A stretch of DNA of 64,000 bases from Azorinus chamasolen (taxonomy: Eukaryota; Mollusca; Bivalvia; Cardiida; Solecurtidae), in the NCBI GenBank assembly GCA_963576725.1, contig OY755252.1, positions 48,424,840 to 48,488,839 of the forward strand, written 5' to 3'. Below, piece after piece: positions 1 to 10,158 of this stretch. The notes under the pieces were generated by a model. That model was not told the origin of the DNA and did no database searches. It saw only the letters and a program-made list of their open reading frames with translations. Positions within the stretch are counted from its first letter, which is position 1. Each line of letters opens with the position of its first letter. Both the position numbers and the translations under genes were made by a program.

Positions 1-71
1 ACATGCTGTAAGTAGATATCAAAACAGCTCAATGGTGACGACGTAAACATTTTGATACATCTGGTTTCCGG

Positions 72-421
72 AGCAAACACTCAATCACAATGGTTTCAAG
101 ACTACACAGTACTAAAAATTTTCCTTTTCTGTAGTAAATGCTCGTTTCGGTACATTTTTATGCCCCCCGCCTTTAGGCAACGGGGTCATTAAATTTTACC
201 CTTAAGAATTCGTTAAGAATTTCTTGGTTTGTGTAAGGGGGAATGATTTGATATTTGGTCTGAAGCATTATCATAGTGAGTTGTAACACATCTCCCCTTT
301 TCAGGTCTGTCGTTCATCTACTTCCTGTTTGTAGTTGGGGGCATCCGTGTCCCATGGACACATTTTCTTTTATTTCAAAGAGGTTGGATCTAAAAATAGT
401 CTCTGAGGGAATGGGTTAAGT
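72..421. mobile_element. Foldback MITE family B, right half, interrupted
   Basis: Right arm of family B (AATCACAATGGTTTC ... CTGAGGGAATGGGTTAA) split at about 154-372 by another element. Confidence 0.6.
154..372 (+). mobile_element. Short hairpin-ended element (TTTTTATGCCC type) inside family B
   Basis: Starts TTTTTATGCCCCCC and ends GGGGGCATCCGTGTCCCATG then a T-rich tail. A longer copy is at 42932-43328. It interrupts the family B sequence CGGTA...TTTATTCAAAGAGG. Confidence 0.55.
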
Positions 422-462
422 GGCATGCACAAATGAGTTGATAGAACTTTGTTCTATTGTAG

Positions 463-606
463 CGCCCCCAGAGTTTACCAAGGAAGGAGCATTGAAGTCA
501 AATTCTGTTCCTCTGGGTAAAGATGCAGTGTTTCACTGTGGAACCAACTCGTACAATACGTACCAGGAGCAACTAGTGTGGTATGTGAATACAGACGAAC
601 TGCATG
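463..606 (+). CDS. Exon: first half of an I-set Ig domain
   Basis: Acceptor TTCTATTGTAG is followed by 144 bp (phase 1 in, phase 1 out) and donor GTAAGT. The translation begins near APPEFTKEGALK and contains the A-B strand motif DAVFHCGTN (first Ig cysteine) and the C-strand motif LVWYVN (core Trp). It stops just after strand C, before any second Ig cysteine, so it encodes only half an Ig fold. In L1-family proteins Ig domains form the distal adhesive part. The complementary half that fits best in phase and strand order is the exon at 25755, about 25 kb away, with two LDLa-type exons between them. Upstream exons are outside the window. Confidence 0.75.
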
Positions 607-941
607 GTAAGTGTGTTACAAATAGAAAGTTTCTTACAAACTCTCAACTCTCTAAACCATGGATATGAATGTAAGAAGTAATGACATCATGAATATTAAT
701 TAGATTATTTTTGCCTCGTCTGTTTTTCGAGGAAAAAAATGAAAGCATTTTTTGTATTTCAGGCATCAGTGTTGTCATCAACATCATTCAGAAACCATAA
801 CCTTGACTATTACTATAACCTTGGCTATTACTTCTTTACTATTCATGCAAATCTTTTGAAACTTCTCACACTTGTTCACCATCACAAGCGCTACAATTGA
901 ATAGACAAGCATTGCCACCCGGATGCGCTGCTCTTGCTTAT
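607..941 (+). other. Intronic sequence without recognised features
   Basis: AT-rich intron sequence after the Ig half-exon; no ORF, RNA or terminal repeats seen. Confidence 0.5.
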
Positions 942-1318
942 AATGATAGTTTCTGGCAATGACAGAAACTGTACAAACATATCTATATTATTTCATAAGC
1001 AAACAGAGCAGACCCTGATTAGACAGATGCTACCGTAGCCCTCTGATCTGGGTTTACTGTGTTTGCAAAGGCATAGAAAGGCATGTTTAGCACATTCCCT
1101 CATATTGAAGCCTGTTCATGCCTCTGTAAAAGTCGCTTTTTGAAACCATCGTGATGGGTAGAAAATTTTGCTTCATAGCAACAAATGCTCTATTTATCAC
1201 AATGGTTTCACAACTGCACAATTCTAGAATTTTCTTTTTTTTTCCAGTAAATATTCCTTTTCAGTAGATTTATTCAAAGAGGATGGGTCTAAAAATAGCC
1301 TATGAGGGAATGGGTTAA
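942..1318. mobile_element. Foldback MITEs, family A fragment followed by family B
   Basis: 942-1090 carries family A sequence (AGCAAACAGAGCAGACCCTG ... CTGTGTTTGCAAAGGC). 1091-1318 is family B from CACATTCCCTCATA to GAGGGAATGGGTTAA. Confidence 0.65.
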
Positions 1319-1420
1319 TGAGTTATGGAAAATTGTTGAAGTTAGAGTCATACAGGGCCTTTTTGAGGTAAAAAAAAGCAGCTTGTGGTCATTGTTTAGA
1401 GGTTAAAAGATGCTTAATTT

Positions 1421-1577
1421 TTTTCAACAATAGCTCTTTTATTTCTCCACCAAACCCTATACTGTGACCACTCTTTACAATCGTCACAAAGAGATGATTC
1501 AAAAGAGTGATCACAGTATAGGGTTTGGTGGAGAAATGATGATTTTAGTATTTAGGTATGCAAGTTGTTATCTGTAG
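1421..1577. mobile_element. Foldback MITE family C
   Basis: Palindromic arms CTCCACCAAACCCTATACTG ... AGTATAGGGTTTGGTGGAG around a core of TCGTCACAAAGAGATGA. Other copies at 17993, 34192, 37010, 43360, 50195 and 51590. Confidence 0.7.
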
Positions 1578-1597
1578 AACTTGGGAAAGGAGCATTA

Positions 1598-2163
1598 GAG
1601 GTCGTACAGGGGCCATACAGTAGGTCAATCATTGGCTAGTCATAAAGGGACCATTGGAGGTCATACAGGGGCCATACAGTAGGTCAATCATTGGCTAGTC
1701 ATAAAGGGACCATTGGAGGTCATACAGTAGGTCAATCATTGGCTAGTCATAAATGGACCATTGGAGGTCATACAGGGGCCATACAGTAGGTCAACCATTG
1801 GCTAGTCTTAAAGGGACCATTGTAGGTCATACAGGGGCCATACAGTAGGTCAATCATTGGCTAGTCATAAAGGGACCATTGGAGGTCATACAGGGGCCAT
1901 ACAGTAGGTCAATCATTGGCTAGTCATAAAGGGACCATTGGAGGTCATACAGGGGCCATACAGTAGGTCCATCATTGGCTAGTCATAAAGGGACCATTGG
2001 AGGTCATACAGGGGCCATACAGTAGGTCAATCATTGGCTAGTCATAAAGGGACCATTGGAGGTCATACAGGGGTCATACAGTAGGTCAATCATTTGCTAG
2101 TCATAAAGGGACCATTAGAGGTCATACAGGGGCCATACAGTAGGTCAATCATTGGCTAGTCAA
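1598..2163 (+). repeat. Minisatellite, 59-bp unit, about 9.5 copies
   Basis: Unit contains GGTCATACAGGGGCCATACA, GTAGGTCAATCATTGGC and TAGTCATAAAGGGACCATTG. One copy lacks the GGGGCCATACAG segment. Very low divergence between copies. Confidence 0.92.
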
Positions 2164-2330
2164 GGGTTTTCCCTGACCCCCTTTTTCTATTGAAATGTCC
2201 CTTAAATTTTACAAAGATTGTTCAAATAATAATCCTCAGACCAAAAATGGACCCACCCAAGGGCTTATCAGTTTTTCATAGGAAAAACTTTATAAATCTT
2301 TGTCTCAGAAACCGTAAGGCCTAGACCTTT

Positions 2331-3137
2331 GCAGTGTTGCAGCCAGGACGCGCGATCGCGCGATTCCCCCCTTTTACTGAAAACCCCCCCCTCGTTTTCA
2401 CTGGAGGGGGCGCCTAGTCGTGCATTAAAGTTTCAATATTACTTTGCTAAAAAATTCCCTCCCTCAGGCTGTCAAAACAGTTTGTAGCGAGTACCGGTAA
2501 AGCTTTCAATTCATATAGAATCAGAACCGGATGTTTGTCAACTGTCATGTATAGGTAAGGCTAAAACACGGTTTGGTACAGTAACTTAGCTATCATATTC
2601 TATGGGACCTCGGCAATTCAAGATACGTGAGCAGTTGTCTGCCAAAGATCTACAGTTTTTTGTGACTACTCTGTTAATTAATTGTCCTTATGATAACACA
2701 ATAAAACATCACTCACAACTGATAATTTATAACTCGTTGAGTAAAGTAATGTTTGCCTTTCCCGGTCCGACTTTTAGTCTATGCCCGTAACCAAATGAAA
2801 ACATTAAAAACGTGTATGCTGTAAAAATCGTCAAAAAACATTATCTTAAGAAAAATCAGCAACTACTTTGAGGTAGGTAGTACCTTCCTATAACCAAATT
2901 CAGCCCAAATTCAAGTGTCAAATATACGTAACCGAGTTATTCATCTTCTATGAGTCGGAGACAGATTAGTCCTGTAGAAAACGACGAAATAGACCGTGTC
3001 GAACCCATTGCACTAGATTTGCATTGGTATTGTTGTGAAATAAAAATCCGCCCCCCTATTTTGAACAAATCGCCCCTAATTTTCAAAGGGAGGGGGGAAA
3101 ATCGCCCCTCTTTTTAAAATCCTGGCTGCAACACTGC
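2331..3137. mobile_element. DNA transposon with TIR GCAGTGTTGCAGCCAGGA, non-coding
   Basis: Termini GCAGTGTTGCAGCCAGGA and TCCTGGCTGCAACACTGC are perfect inverted repeats. The CAGTG start is hAT-like, but a clean 8-bp target duplication is not seen. Internal C-rich and G-rich blocks near each end are also inverted. It interrupts the core repeat AGACCTTT/ATATTTGG. The 62-codon ORF inside shows no known domain. Confidence 0.75.
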
Positions 3138-3548
3138 CTTTAATCTAATGGTCCTCTACAAATTTAGTTCAAATAATGACCCCCGGACCAAAAATGGCTC
3201 CGCCCAAAGGCTAATCAGTTTTTCATAGGAAATCTTTAAAAATCTTCTTCTCTGAAACTGTTAGGCCTAGACCTTTGATATTTGGTATGTAGCATCATCT
3301 AATGGTCCTCTACAAAGATAGCTCAAATCTTAACCCCTTGGTCGAAAATGCTTATCAGTTTTTCATAGGAAAATCATCTTCTCTGAAAATGTCAAGCCTA
3401 GAGCTTTCATATTTTGTATGTAGCATGATCTAATAGTCCTCTACAAAGATTGTTCAAATTATTACCTCTGGGTTGAAAATGGCCCAGTCCCCAGGCTCTC
3501 TAAACATCATCTTCTCTTTAACTAAAATGCCCAGACCTTTGAAATTTA

Positions 3549-3725
3549 GTTTTATTATCAAAAATACCTTACCTGCTATGCTTAGCTACTATACCAGTAT
3601 GCTTTTAACACCTTCCGGAATTTTTTGGTGCACCACCTGCCTATGCCCTGATTTTGTCATGACCCGGACACATGCGGTCCGCGATTTAGACTTAATCACA
3701 TATAATCCTCATTCTATTTCCGGAA
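3549..3725 (+). repeat. DIRS left inverted terminal repeat
   Basis: Matches the reverse complement of 10159-10330 closely through ACCTGCTATGCTTAGC and the region with GACCCGGACACATGCGGTCC, ending near CATTCTA-TTCCG. Confidence 0.88.
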
Positions 3726-3899
3726 GGCTTACTGTACAGACGTGTATCGACAGATAAGGTCAGTCAGAACAAACACCACACTCTGGAAATTCGAAGACTA
3801 ATTCGAATACTATTGGATACGCTCCAAATTATTGGAATTAATCATATCGTATTCGATACTTGATAATTGATTTTACTCCAAAAGCTCTCGTAAATTGCA

Positions 3900-6800
3900 A
3901 TGCCCCAAATACGAGGCGCGTGCAACCACAGGAAAGGAGACTGGGATTCTCACAAGACCTGTCTTTCTTGCTGTGGTTGCAGAGCATCATCTCCGTGCGA
4001 CACTTCTATTAAGTGGTCACAGGAGAAATGGAAGCAAGCAGCTTCCAGACGGACGCATGCGAGCCGGGCTGCTAAAAAGCGTGCATCGACAGATGCACGC
4101 TCGCAGCGGTCCGACTCGTCTGTTTCCAGTCGCAGCGTGGCGGGGGCCCGATCAAGGGATCGCTCGCCACTGCTGAGCGACTCGGCAGCCGAATTATCGG
4201 CTGCCAACCCTCCCAAATCACTTGGGAAAGGTGCCGACCTATTCGCACGTGGCACCGGGCAGGAATTGCCCGGTGACGTCATAGGCCCGGCCTTTACCTC
4301 GCCAGGCACCGGGCAACATTTGCCCGGACCCGGCTCCGGGTATAAATTGACTGGACCCGGCTCCGGCCATGCCTCACCGGGTCCCGGCTCCGGGCAAAGT
4401 TTGCCCGGCCCGGGTTTACCTAACCCCGGCCCCGGCCAAAACTTACCGGGTGAATTACCCGGCCCGGTCTTACCTGGTCCCGGCTCCAGCCATGACTCGC
4501 CGGGTCCCGGCTCCGGGAATAAATTACCCGGCCCGGGTTTACACTCCGGTCATCCCGGGCAGATTAATTTGCCCGGCGATAATGAGACTGCGTTTTACGC
4601 AGACACTCGCCGACCATCGGATTTTCTTTTCCCGCATTTGTGCCGCACAGTGCATCAACCGAATGTAGACACTACCATGTCGGCTCTGCACAATAGCACT
4701 CGCGGATCTCCGGCTAAACCTTCAGGGCATGAAACGCCCCAGAAGCGAGAAAGCCGCGGTGATTCACGGAGACATTCAGTGAGCTCCCGAGGTTCATCCC
4801 GAACCGGAAGTAGTTCAAGCTCTTCCGGAAGTGGATCCTCCACAAGCCCTCACCATTATAGGAGAGGCCATCGGAGTAATTCTTGGCGGCGCAAACGCAC
4901 TAGGAGTCATTCCAGGCGTCGGCGCTCGCATTCGAGACACTCCCGGCGGCGCATGCGCACTCGGAGTTCTTCCAAGCGTCGGCGCTCGCATTCTAGAAGC
5001 CATTCTAGACGCCGTTCACGTTCGAGGAGCCCCTCGAGACGTCGGCGCTCACGTTTTAGAAGTAATTCTAGACGGCGTACATCTAGAAGTCGATCGCGCT
5101 CTCATAGGAGGCATTGGTCTAGGCGAGTATCTCACACGAAATCATCTCGCCGACACCTCTCTCCATCCAAGAGTAGACATGAGTCTAAACGCTCTACACG
5201 TCCTACTCCTGTGCATAAACAGAGCGGTCGCCAGGCAACTCTCCCGGTGACACCGGGAAGAGAAATGCCCCCCCGGATGTACGCCCCCCCGGACATGCAA
5301 TTGCCCCCCCGGTCAACTGCCCCCCCGGACATACAAATTTTGCCACCCCGGTCATCTGCCCCCCCGGTCATTCCTATTGTATCAATAGGACAACCGCTGG
5401 CGGCCCTGCACACCGGCAATCAGTTTGCACACCCACATAGGGTAGTGGCAAACCAAATTGAGCAAAATCAGTCAACCCAATTGACTTCGGCACACGGTTT
5501 GAGGCCTCATATGACTTCTAATAGAGTCACACAGAGCCTCCCGTCAAACGCCACACCTTCAAATCCAAATACTATTTGGATAAGAAACGAATCTGGCATT
5601 CTGGAGATGGCGAACATTGGGCCGTTGATACACAATCCGGTCTCTAGTTCGAGCCTCCCTGCGTTTCTTCCTAACAGGCCACCGTCGCCCCCCCTTTCTA
5701 TAAGGGCACCGGTTGACGACTCTCTTATGCTGGAAGGTGACAATGTCACTGTGGTACCCAGCAATAGAGACACTATGGCCCCCCCGGAACTACATCCGGA
5801 CTTGTCCATGAGTAATGGCGATCGCCCTGATCCCCCCCCCTCTGAACCAGATGGCTCAGAAGCGGGACAGGAGCTAGATCAATACTACCTGGCCCCAATC
5901 AACCAGGTGTATGAGGCCATGTTTAGTTCACTAGATGAGGAGAGTTGCCCTCGACCTCCTCAGACAGTTATCGGGGAACCGGTAACTGTCACCGAGAGGA
6001 GGGCCCGCAAGCGTGAGCCCGACAGAGTCGGCCGCTCCGCGCGGGCAGACTTACGTCTACCGATCGGTTCTACCACCACGGCGGTTTTCCAGGCCTTGGA
6101 GCTGGCAAACAAAGTCAATGCCAATCAGGTCTGGAAAGCCCCAAAGGACTCTTCGGATCCTAAACCGGTGGAGGGTGGCAAGAGTTATAAACCTCCTGTG
6201 CCTGATCCCAAGACAGGGTTAGATCTGTCCAAGATCCCCCACCTAGACAATGACGCGGGGAAACTGAAGCAGATTTCAGTCCCCACAGCTTCATCAGTCG
6301 CTAGTATTCCATACTCCATGCTGGAGTCGTGGGAATTACGCGAGAGGAAGGCATTAGGGCTGGCCAATCAATTGGACCTGATGGCAGCCTCTGCTTTTGA
6401 GATGTCCTGTGAACTTACGGATGCAGTGCCCGAAGAACTTCGGGCACTTCTCATCCACCTGTCTCGCACGACGCAGATGTTGTCCTACAACTCTGCGTCG
6501 TCGATGGCGGAAATGTTACGTTTCCGCCGAGACATGGTTCTCGATACGATCACACCCGGTTTCATGCTGGAACCGGGTATGACATCTCTCAGGACGGCCC
6601 CCTTTACAGCTGACACGCTGTTTGGGGGGCGCATCAACGCTGCGTTAGCTGCCGACAAGGACGACCAGCTGCACGCTTCGTTGGCACGGGGTAGCATTAA
6701 CCAACGCTCGGGCGGAGTTTTTAAACTACCTGTTTCAAAATCCCCCGCAGCAGCCCCTCAGTCCAGGAAGGGAGGACGAAAAAGCACCTTTAATAGGCGC

Positions 6801-6941
6801 TCGATCATCCCCCCTCCTGGAGGCCAGAACCGGCAACCTTCATTTAAGAAGCGCCCCGGTAAAGGCCGTTTCTCGAAGGCCGAGTCTAAGGACTCCAAGC
6901 CTTCTCCCTACAAGGGCGGCCCTCCAAAGGGCCAGCCCTAG
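3900..6941 (+). CDS. DIRS ORF1, Gag-like protein with PG repeats and an RS domain
   Basis: 1013 codons from the first ATG after the left terminal repeat to TAG. Residues about 117-227 are Gly/Pro/Ser repeats of the LPGPGSG type. Residues about 280-437 are a strongly basic Arg/Ser domain (RRRSRSRSPSRRRRSR) like those of SR splicing proteins. Residues about 783-913 form a globular segment (for example VPEELRALLIHLSRTTQML) of the kind seen in DIRS ORF1 proteins. The C-terminus is basic and Gly/Lys/Pro rich. Presumed role: packaging element RNA. No zinc knuckle was seen. It stops 31 bp before ORF2, in a different frame, so ORF2 needs its own initiation or a frameshift. Confidence 0.85.
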   Translation: MPQIRGACNHRKGDWDSHKTCLSCCGCRASSPCDTSIKWSQEKWKQAASRRTHASRAAKKRASTDARSQRSDSSVSSRSVAGARSRDRSPLLSDSAAELSAANPPKSLGKGADLFARGTGQELPGDVIGPAFTSPGTGQHLPGPGSGYKLTGPGSGHASPGPGSGQSLPGPGLPNPGPGQNLPGELPGPVLPGPGSSHDSPGPGSGNKLPGPGLHSGHPGQINLPGDNETAFYADTRRPSDFLFPHLCRTVHQPNVDTTMSALHNSTRGSPAKPSGHETPQKRESRGDSRRHSVSSRGSSRTGSSSSSSGSGSSTSPHHYRRGHRSNSWRRKRTRSHSRRRRSHSRHSRRRMRTRSSSKRRRSHSRSHSRRRSRSRSPSRRRRSRFRSNSRRRTSRSRSRSHRRHWSRRVSHTKSSRRHLSPSKSRHESKRSTRPTPVHKQSGRQATLPVTPGREMPPRMYAPPDMQLPPRSTAPPDIQILPPRSSAPPVIPIVSIGQPLAALHTGNQFAHPHRVVANQIEQNQSTQLTSAHGLRPHMTSNRVTQSLPSNATPSNPNTIWIRNESGILEMANIGPLIHNPVSSSSLPAFLPNRPPSPPLSIRAPVDDSLMLEGDNVTVVPSNRDTMAPPELHPDLSMSNGDRPDPPPSEPDGSEAGQELDQYYLAPINQVYEAMFSSLDEESCPRPPQTVIGEPVTVTERRARKREPDRVGRSARADLRLPIGSTTTAVFQALELANKVNANQVWKAPKDSSDPKPVEGGKSYKPPVPDPKTGLDLSKIPHLDNDAGKLKQISVPTASSVASIPYSMLESWELRERKALGLANQLDLMAASAFEMSCELTDAVPEELRALLIHLSRTTQMLSYNSASSMAEMLRFRRDMVLDTITPGFMLEPGMTSLRTAPFTADTLFGGRINAALAADKDDQLHASLARGSINQRSGGVFKLPVSKSPAAAPQSRKGGRKSTFNRRSIIPPPGGQNRQPSFKKRPGKGRFSKAESKDSKPSPYKGGPPKGQP

Positions 6942-6972
6942 GGACTCGCCCTTTCTGCCGCCCCCGCCTCCG

Positions 6973-9906
6973 ATGCCGGAGATACCAGTTGGAGCCAGGT
7001 TGGTGTTCTTCACCGAACGCTGGCTCCAAATAACAACAGACGCGTGGGTCCACTCCCTTGTGTCAAGCGGCCTCACCTTCCAATTCAAGGAAAGGCCGCC
7101 TCTCTCACGCGTTCCAATCGAACTGGTATCTTCGCATCCACATATCCCAGACGCCATTCTCGGTCTTCTGGGAAAACAGGCGGTGGAAAGGGTTCAAGAC
7201 GTCCGGTCTCCGGGCTTTTACAGCCGTCTCTTTCTTGTACAAAAGAAAAACGGCTCATGGAGACCCGTCATAGACCTGAAAGTGCTAAACAACTTCCTAG
7301 TGAAGCCCACTTTCAAAATGGAGACTCCGGCCCTCATCCGGAAATCCATCAGACCCATGCATTGGGGTGTGTCTCTGGACCTGGAAGATGCATTCTTTCA
7401 TGTCCCAATCCACACCAGCTACCGGAAGTACCTACGGTTCGCATATCGCGGCCAGGTGTACCAGTTCCGTGCTATGCCGTTTGGGTTGGCAATAGCACCT
7501 GGAGTTTTCACAAAACTCATGGCTGCTGTAGGTGCACACCTACGTCTGCGAGGTGCCCTACTCCTTCAGTACTTCGACGATTGGTTACTACACCAACTGA
7601 ACCGCGAAGTACTGTTGTCCAACCTACAATTCGCATGGAACGAGCTCCTTTCTTTAGGGCTCCTCCTCAACGCGAAGAAATCGGAACTAGTTCCAACTCA
7701 AGACTTTACGTTTGTGGGAATGAATTTCCTCACACAAACGAACAGAGTCAGAGTTTCTCGGCAGAGAATCGCAGACCTTCTGACGCGGGTCAGATGGGTC
7801 CTGTCTCAACCTTTTCTCACTGCCAAACAGTTCCAATCTCTCAACGGTATCCTGAGCTCTGTCTCAGACTTCGTAGTTCTAGGGCGGCTTTACCTCCGCC
7901 CTCTACAGATCTACCTGTCAGATCGTTGGAAGTGGACAAGAGAAAATCAGCTAGCTCTGATTCCTATTCTCCCTTCCCTGGTTCCACACCTTCACTGGTG
8001 GCTCAACGAGCAAGTGTTGCTGGAGGGAGTTCCACTACTCCCTCCACAACCGTCCCTGCATCTCATCACGGATGCAAGCATGGTGGGCTGGGGAGCCCAC
8101 CTGGAACCACTCAGCGTGACGGTGTCGGGCACATGGTCTCCACAGGAAACCAAGCTCCACATCAACAATCTGGAAATGAGGGCAGCTCATCTGTCTGTCC
8201 TCCACTTCCAAGAGCACATTCGAAACGAGTGCGTTTTACTGTCGACAGACAACACCTCGGTGGTGTCTTACATACAGTGCCAGGGGGGAACACACTCCCG
8301 CTCTCTGTTTCAAGAGACGAAGGTCCTCCTGGACTTGTGCAGGGCCCTCAACGTCTCAATATCAGCCAAACACATTCTGGGTCGCCTCAATGCATTGGCG
8401 GACGGTTTGTCTCGCAAACACCAGCTTCTTCCTTCGGAGTGGACACTCCATCAGGAAGTAGCGAATCTGATATTCTATCAGCTGGGAGAGCCAATGGTCG
8501 ATCTGTTCGCAACAAGGAACAATCACCGCCTCCCCCTGTACGTAAGCCCAGTTTACGACCCAGCGGCTTGGGCAGTAGACGCGCTTTCGTTCGATTGGGA
8601 CCGGCTGGACGCTTACGCCTATCCCCCGCCAATCCTGATCCCTCAGATCCTAGCCAAGATCAGAGTGAGCAATTGCCAGATCCTCCTGGTGGCCCAGGAG
8701 ATCATGGTTCAACGACCTCCTAGGTCTGCTCAGAGCCCTCCCCAGGAGTCTGCCCAGCAGGCCAGACCTCCTGTCACAGAGAGGCAACCGACACGCGGAC
8801 CCAGACATGTTCCACCTACACGTCTGGCCGTTATCCAGCAATCTCTCCGTAAGAAACGCTTTTCTTCGAGAGCAGCAGCCCTCATTGCATCTGCAAGACG
8901 GCAATCCACCAGATCGGTATATGACTCCAGATGGAACATATTCACCGATTGGTGTGTTCGAAGGCAAATTGATCCACTCAATCCCTCTACTAGACGGATA
9001 GCGGATTTTCTTATCTACCTGTTCGATGAGAAAAAGCTGTCGCTTAGTTCCATCAAAGGTTATAGATCCATGCTTTCTCAAACCCTGGCCTTTCACAAAT
9101 CTTCTAAGGTTTGTTCGGACCCTACGATTTCCGAGCTCATACGAGCAATGGAACTCAAACGTCCAGTTACCAGATCACTTGCTCCCAAGTGGGATCTAGC
9201 TTGTGTACTTTGGTCTCTGACTAAGGCCCCCTATGAGCCATTGGCTCAAGCGACCCTACAGTTGTTAACTTGGAAAACAGTGTTCCTTCTAGCCATGGCT
9301 TCAGCCAAGCGCAGAAGTGAGCTTCATGCTTTCTCTGTAGAGGATCGCCATCTTCGTTTTGATTCCTCAGACGGCTCGGTTACGTTGTTGTGTCAACCCG
9401 GCTTTTTAGCCAAAACCCAGCTTCCGTCTACGGCTCCTAAGCCGATTAAGATTCCCAGTCTTTCCCGCACCTGCGGCGAAAACGACGAGGATAGACTATT
9501 GTGCCCGGTGCGGGCTCTCAAATTCTATCTGAAAAGAGTGAAACCTTTTCGCAGCACACGCAAAAGGCTTTTTCTCCCTTTAAAAGGGGGGGGGGGGGAC
9601 GTGTCTGCGGCCTCCATCTCTCGTTGGGTTTCTTCGACAATTAAGAAAGCTTACTCATCACTCTCTTCTAGAGATCTATCTCTATTCAAGATTAGAGCGC
9701 ATGAAGTCAGAGCTTTGTCGACATCCTGGGCTTTTGTAAATCACACACCCCTAGCGGATGTGTTACAAGCGGCTTTTTGGAGGAATTCCACCACCTTTTC
9801 AACGTTCTATCTGCGTTCGTTCGAAAGTCAACATGATAATCTATACATGTTAGGCCCTTTAGTGGTGGCACAAACTGTGGTGACTGCGACGGAACATACT
9901 GACTAG
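6973..9906 (+). CDS. DIRS ORF2: reverse transcriptase, RNase H, tyrosine recombinase
   Basis: 977 codons. RT: FLVQKKNGSWRPVIDL (about 87-102), SLDLEDAFFHVPI (134-146), MPFGLAIAPGVFT (168-180) and catalytic YFDD (200-203). RNase H: LITDAS (Asp367), NLEMRA (Glu401), STDNTS (Asp426), ALADGLSR (Asp477). A linker with VDLFATRNN and a Pro-rich hinge follow. Tyrosine recombinase: about 630-950 with Arg781 (RRSEL), His910 and Arg913 (HEVR) and Tyr946 (TFYLRSF). All catalytic positions appear intact. No methyltransferase domain, found in some DIRS elements, was recognised. A G-run near 9588-9598 encodes a short Gly tract. Confidence 0.93.
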   Translation: MPEIPVGARLVFFTERWLQITTDAWVHSLVSSGLTFQFKERPPLSRVPIELVSSHPHIPDAILGLLGKQAVERVQDVRSPGFYSRLFLVQKKNGSWRPVIDLKVLNNFLVKPTFKMETPALIRKSIRPMHWGVSLDLEDAFFHVPIHTSYRKYLRFAYRGQVYQFRAMPFGLAIAPGVFTKLMAAVGAHLRLRGALLLQYFDDWLLHQLNREVLLSNLQFAWNELLSLGLLLNAKKSELVPTQDFTFVGMNFLTQTNRVRVSRQRIADLLTRVRWVLSQPFLTAKQFQSLNGILSSVSDFVVLGRLYLRPLQIYLSDRWKWTRENQLALIPILPSLVPHLHWWLNEQVLLEGVPLLPPQPSLHLITDASMVGWGAHLEPLSVTVSGTWSPQETKLHINNLEMRAAHLSVLHFQEHIRNECVLLSTDNTSVVSYIQCQGGTHSRSLFQETKVLLDLCRALNVSISAKHILGRLNALADGLSRKHQLLPSEWTLHQEVANLIFYQLGEPMVDLFATRNNHRLPLYVSPVYDPAAWAVDALSFDWDRLDAYAYPPPILIPQILAKIRVSNCQILLVAQEIMVQRPPRSAQSPPQESAQQARPPVTERQPTRGPRHVPPTRLAVIQQSLRKKRFSSRAAALIASARRQSTRSVYDSRWNIFTDWCVRRQIDPLNPSTRRIADFLIYLFDEKKLSLSSIKGYRSMLSQTLAFHKSSKVCSDPTISELIRAMELKRPVTRSLAPKWDLACVLWSLTKAPYEPLAQATLQLLTWKTVFLLAMASAKRRSELHAFSVEDRHLRFDSSDGSVTLLCQPGFLAKTQLPSTAPKPIKIPSLSRTCGENDEDRLLCPVRALKFYLKRVKPFRSTRKRLFLPLKGGGGDVSAASISRWVSSTIKKAYSSLSSRDLSLFKIRAHEVRALSTSWAFVNHTPLADVLQAAFWRNSTTFSTFYLRSFESQHDNLYMLGPLVVAQTVVTATEHTD

Positions 9907-10024
9907 TACACTATTCCGTGAAAGTTCATACCATAACTAACGAAGACTAGCTGAGAACCTTGGTTAATGGGTTTTGCTGTGATGGGGAGCAACACGCTAA
10001 CCTTCCCGCCTCAGCTGCAAACTC

Positions 10025-10112
10025 AGCTAAGCATAGCAGGTAAGGTATTTTTTATAATAAAACAAATTTTTTAAGTAAAATTCATTTTAATTATAAAATA
10101 CTTACCTGCTAT
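10025..10112 (+). repeat. DIRS internal complementary region
   Basis: GCTAAGCATAGCAGGTAAGG then TTTTATAATAAAAC is the reverse complement of the left end. It continues with AAATTTTTTAAGTAAAATTC, the reverse complement of the extended right end. It thus holds the circle junction of the two termini and is thought to template completion of the ends. Confidence 0.88.
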
Positions 10113-10158
10113 AGGTAACGCCCACCTCCCACCCCGCTCTGCGTTCTGTTATATTTTT

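Noticed and set aside
2602..2790. 62-codon frame as a possible exon
   Set aside because: Lies inside the 2331-3137 transposon, lacks Ig or FNIII features and has no fitting splice sites.
7044..8723. 559-codon frame overlapping DIRS ORF2
   Set aside because: Shadow of ORF2 in another frame; no domain, while ORF2 holds all RT, RNase H and recombinase motifs.
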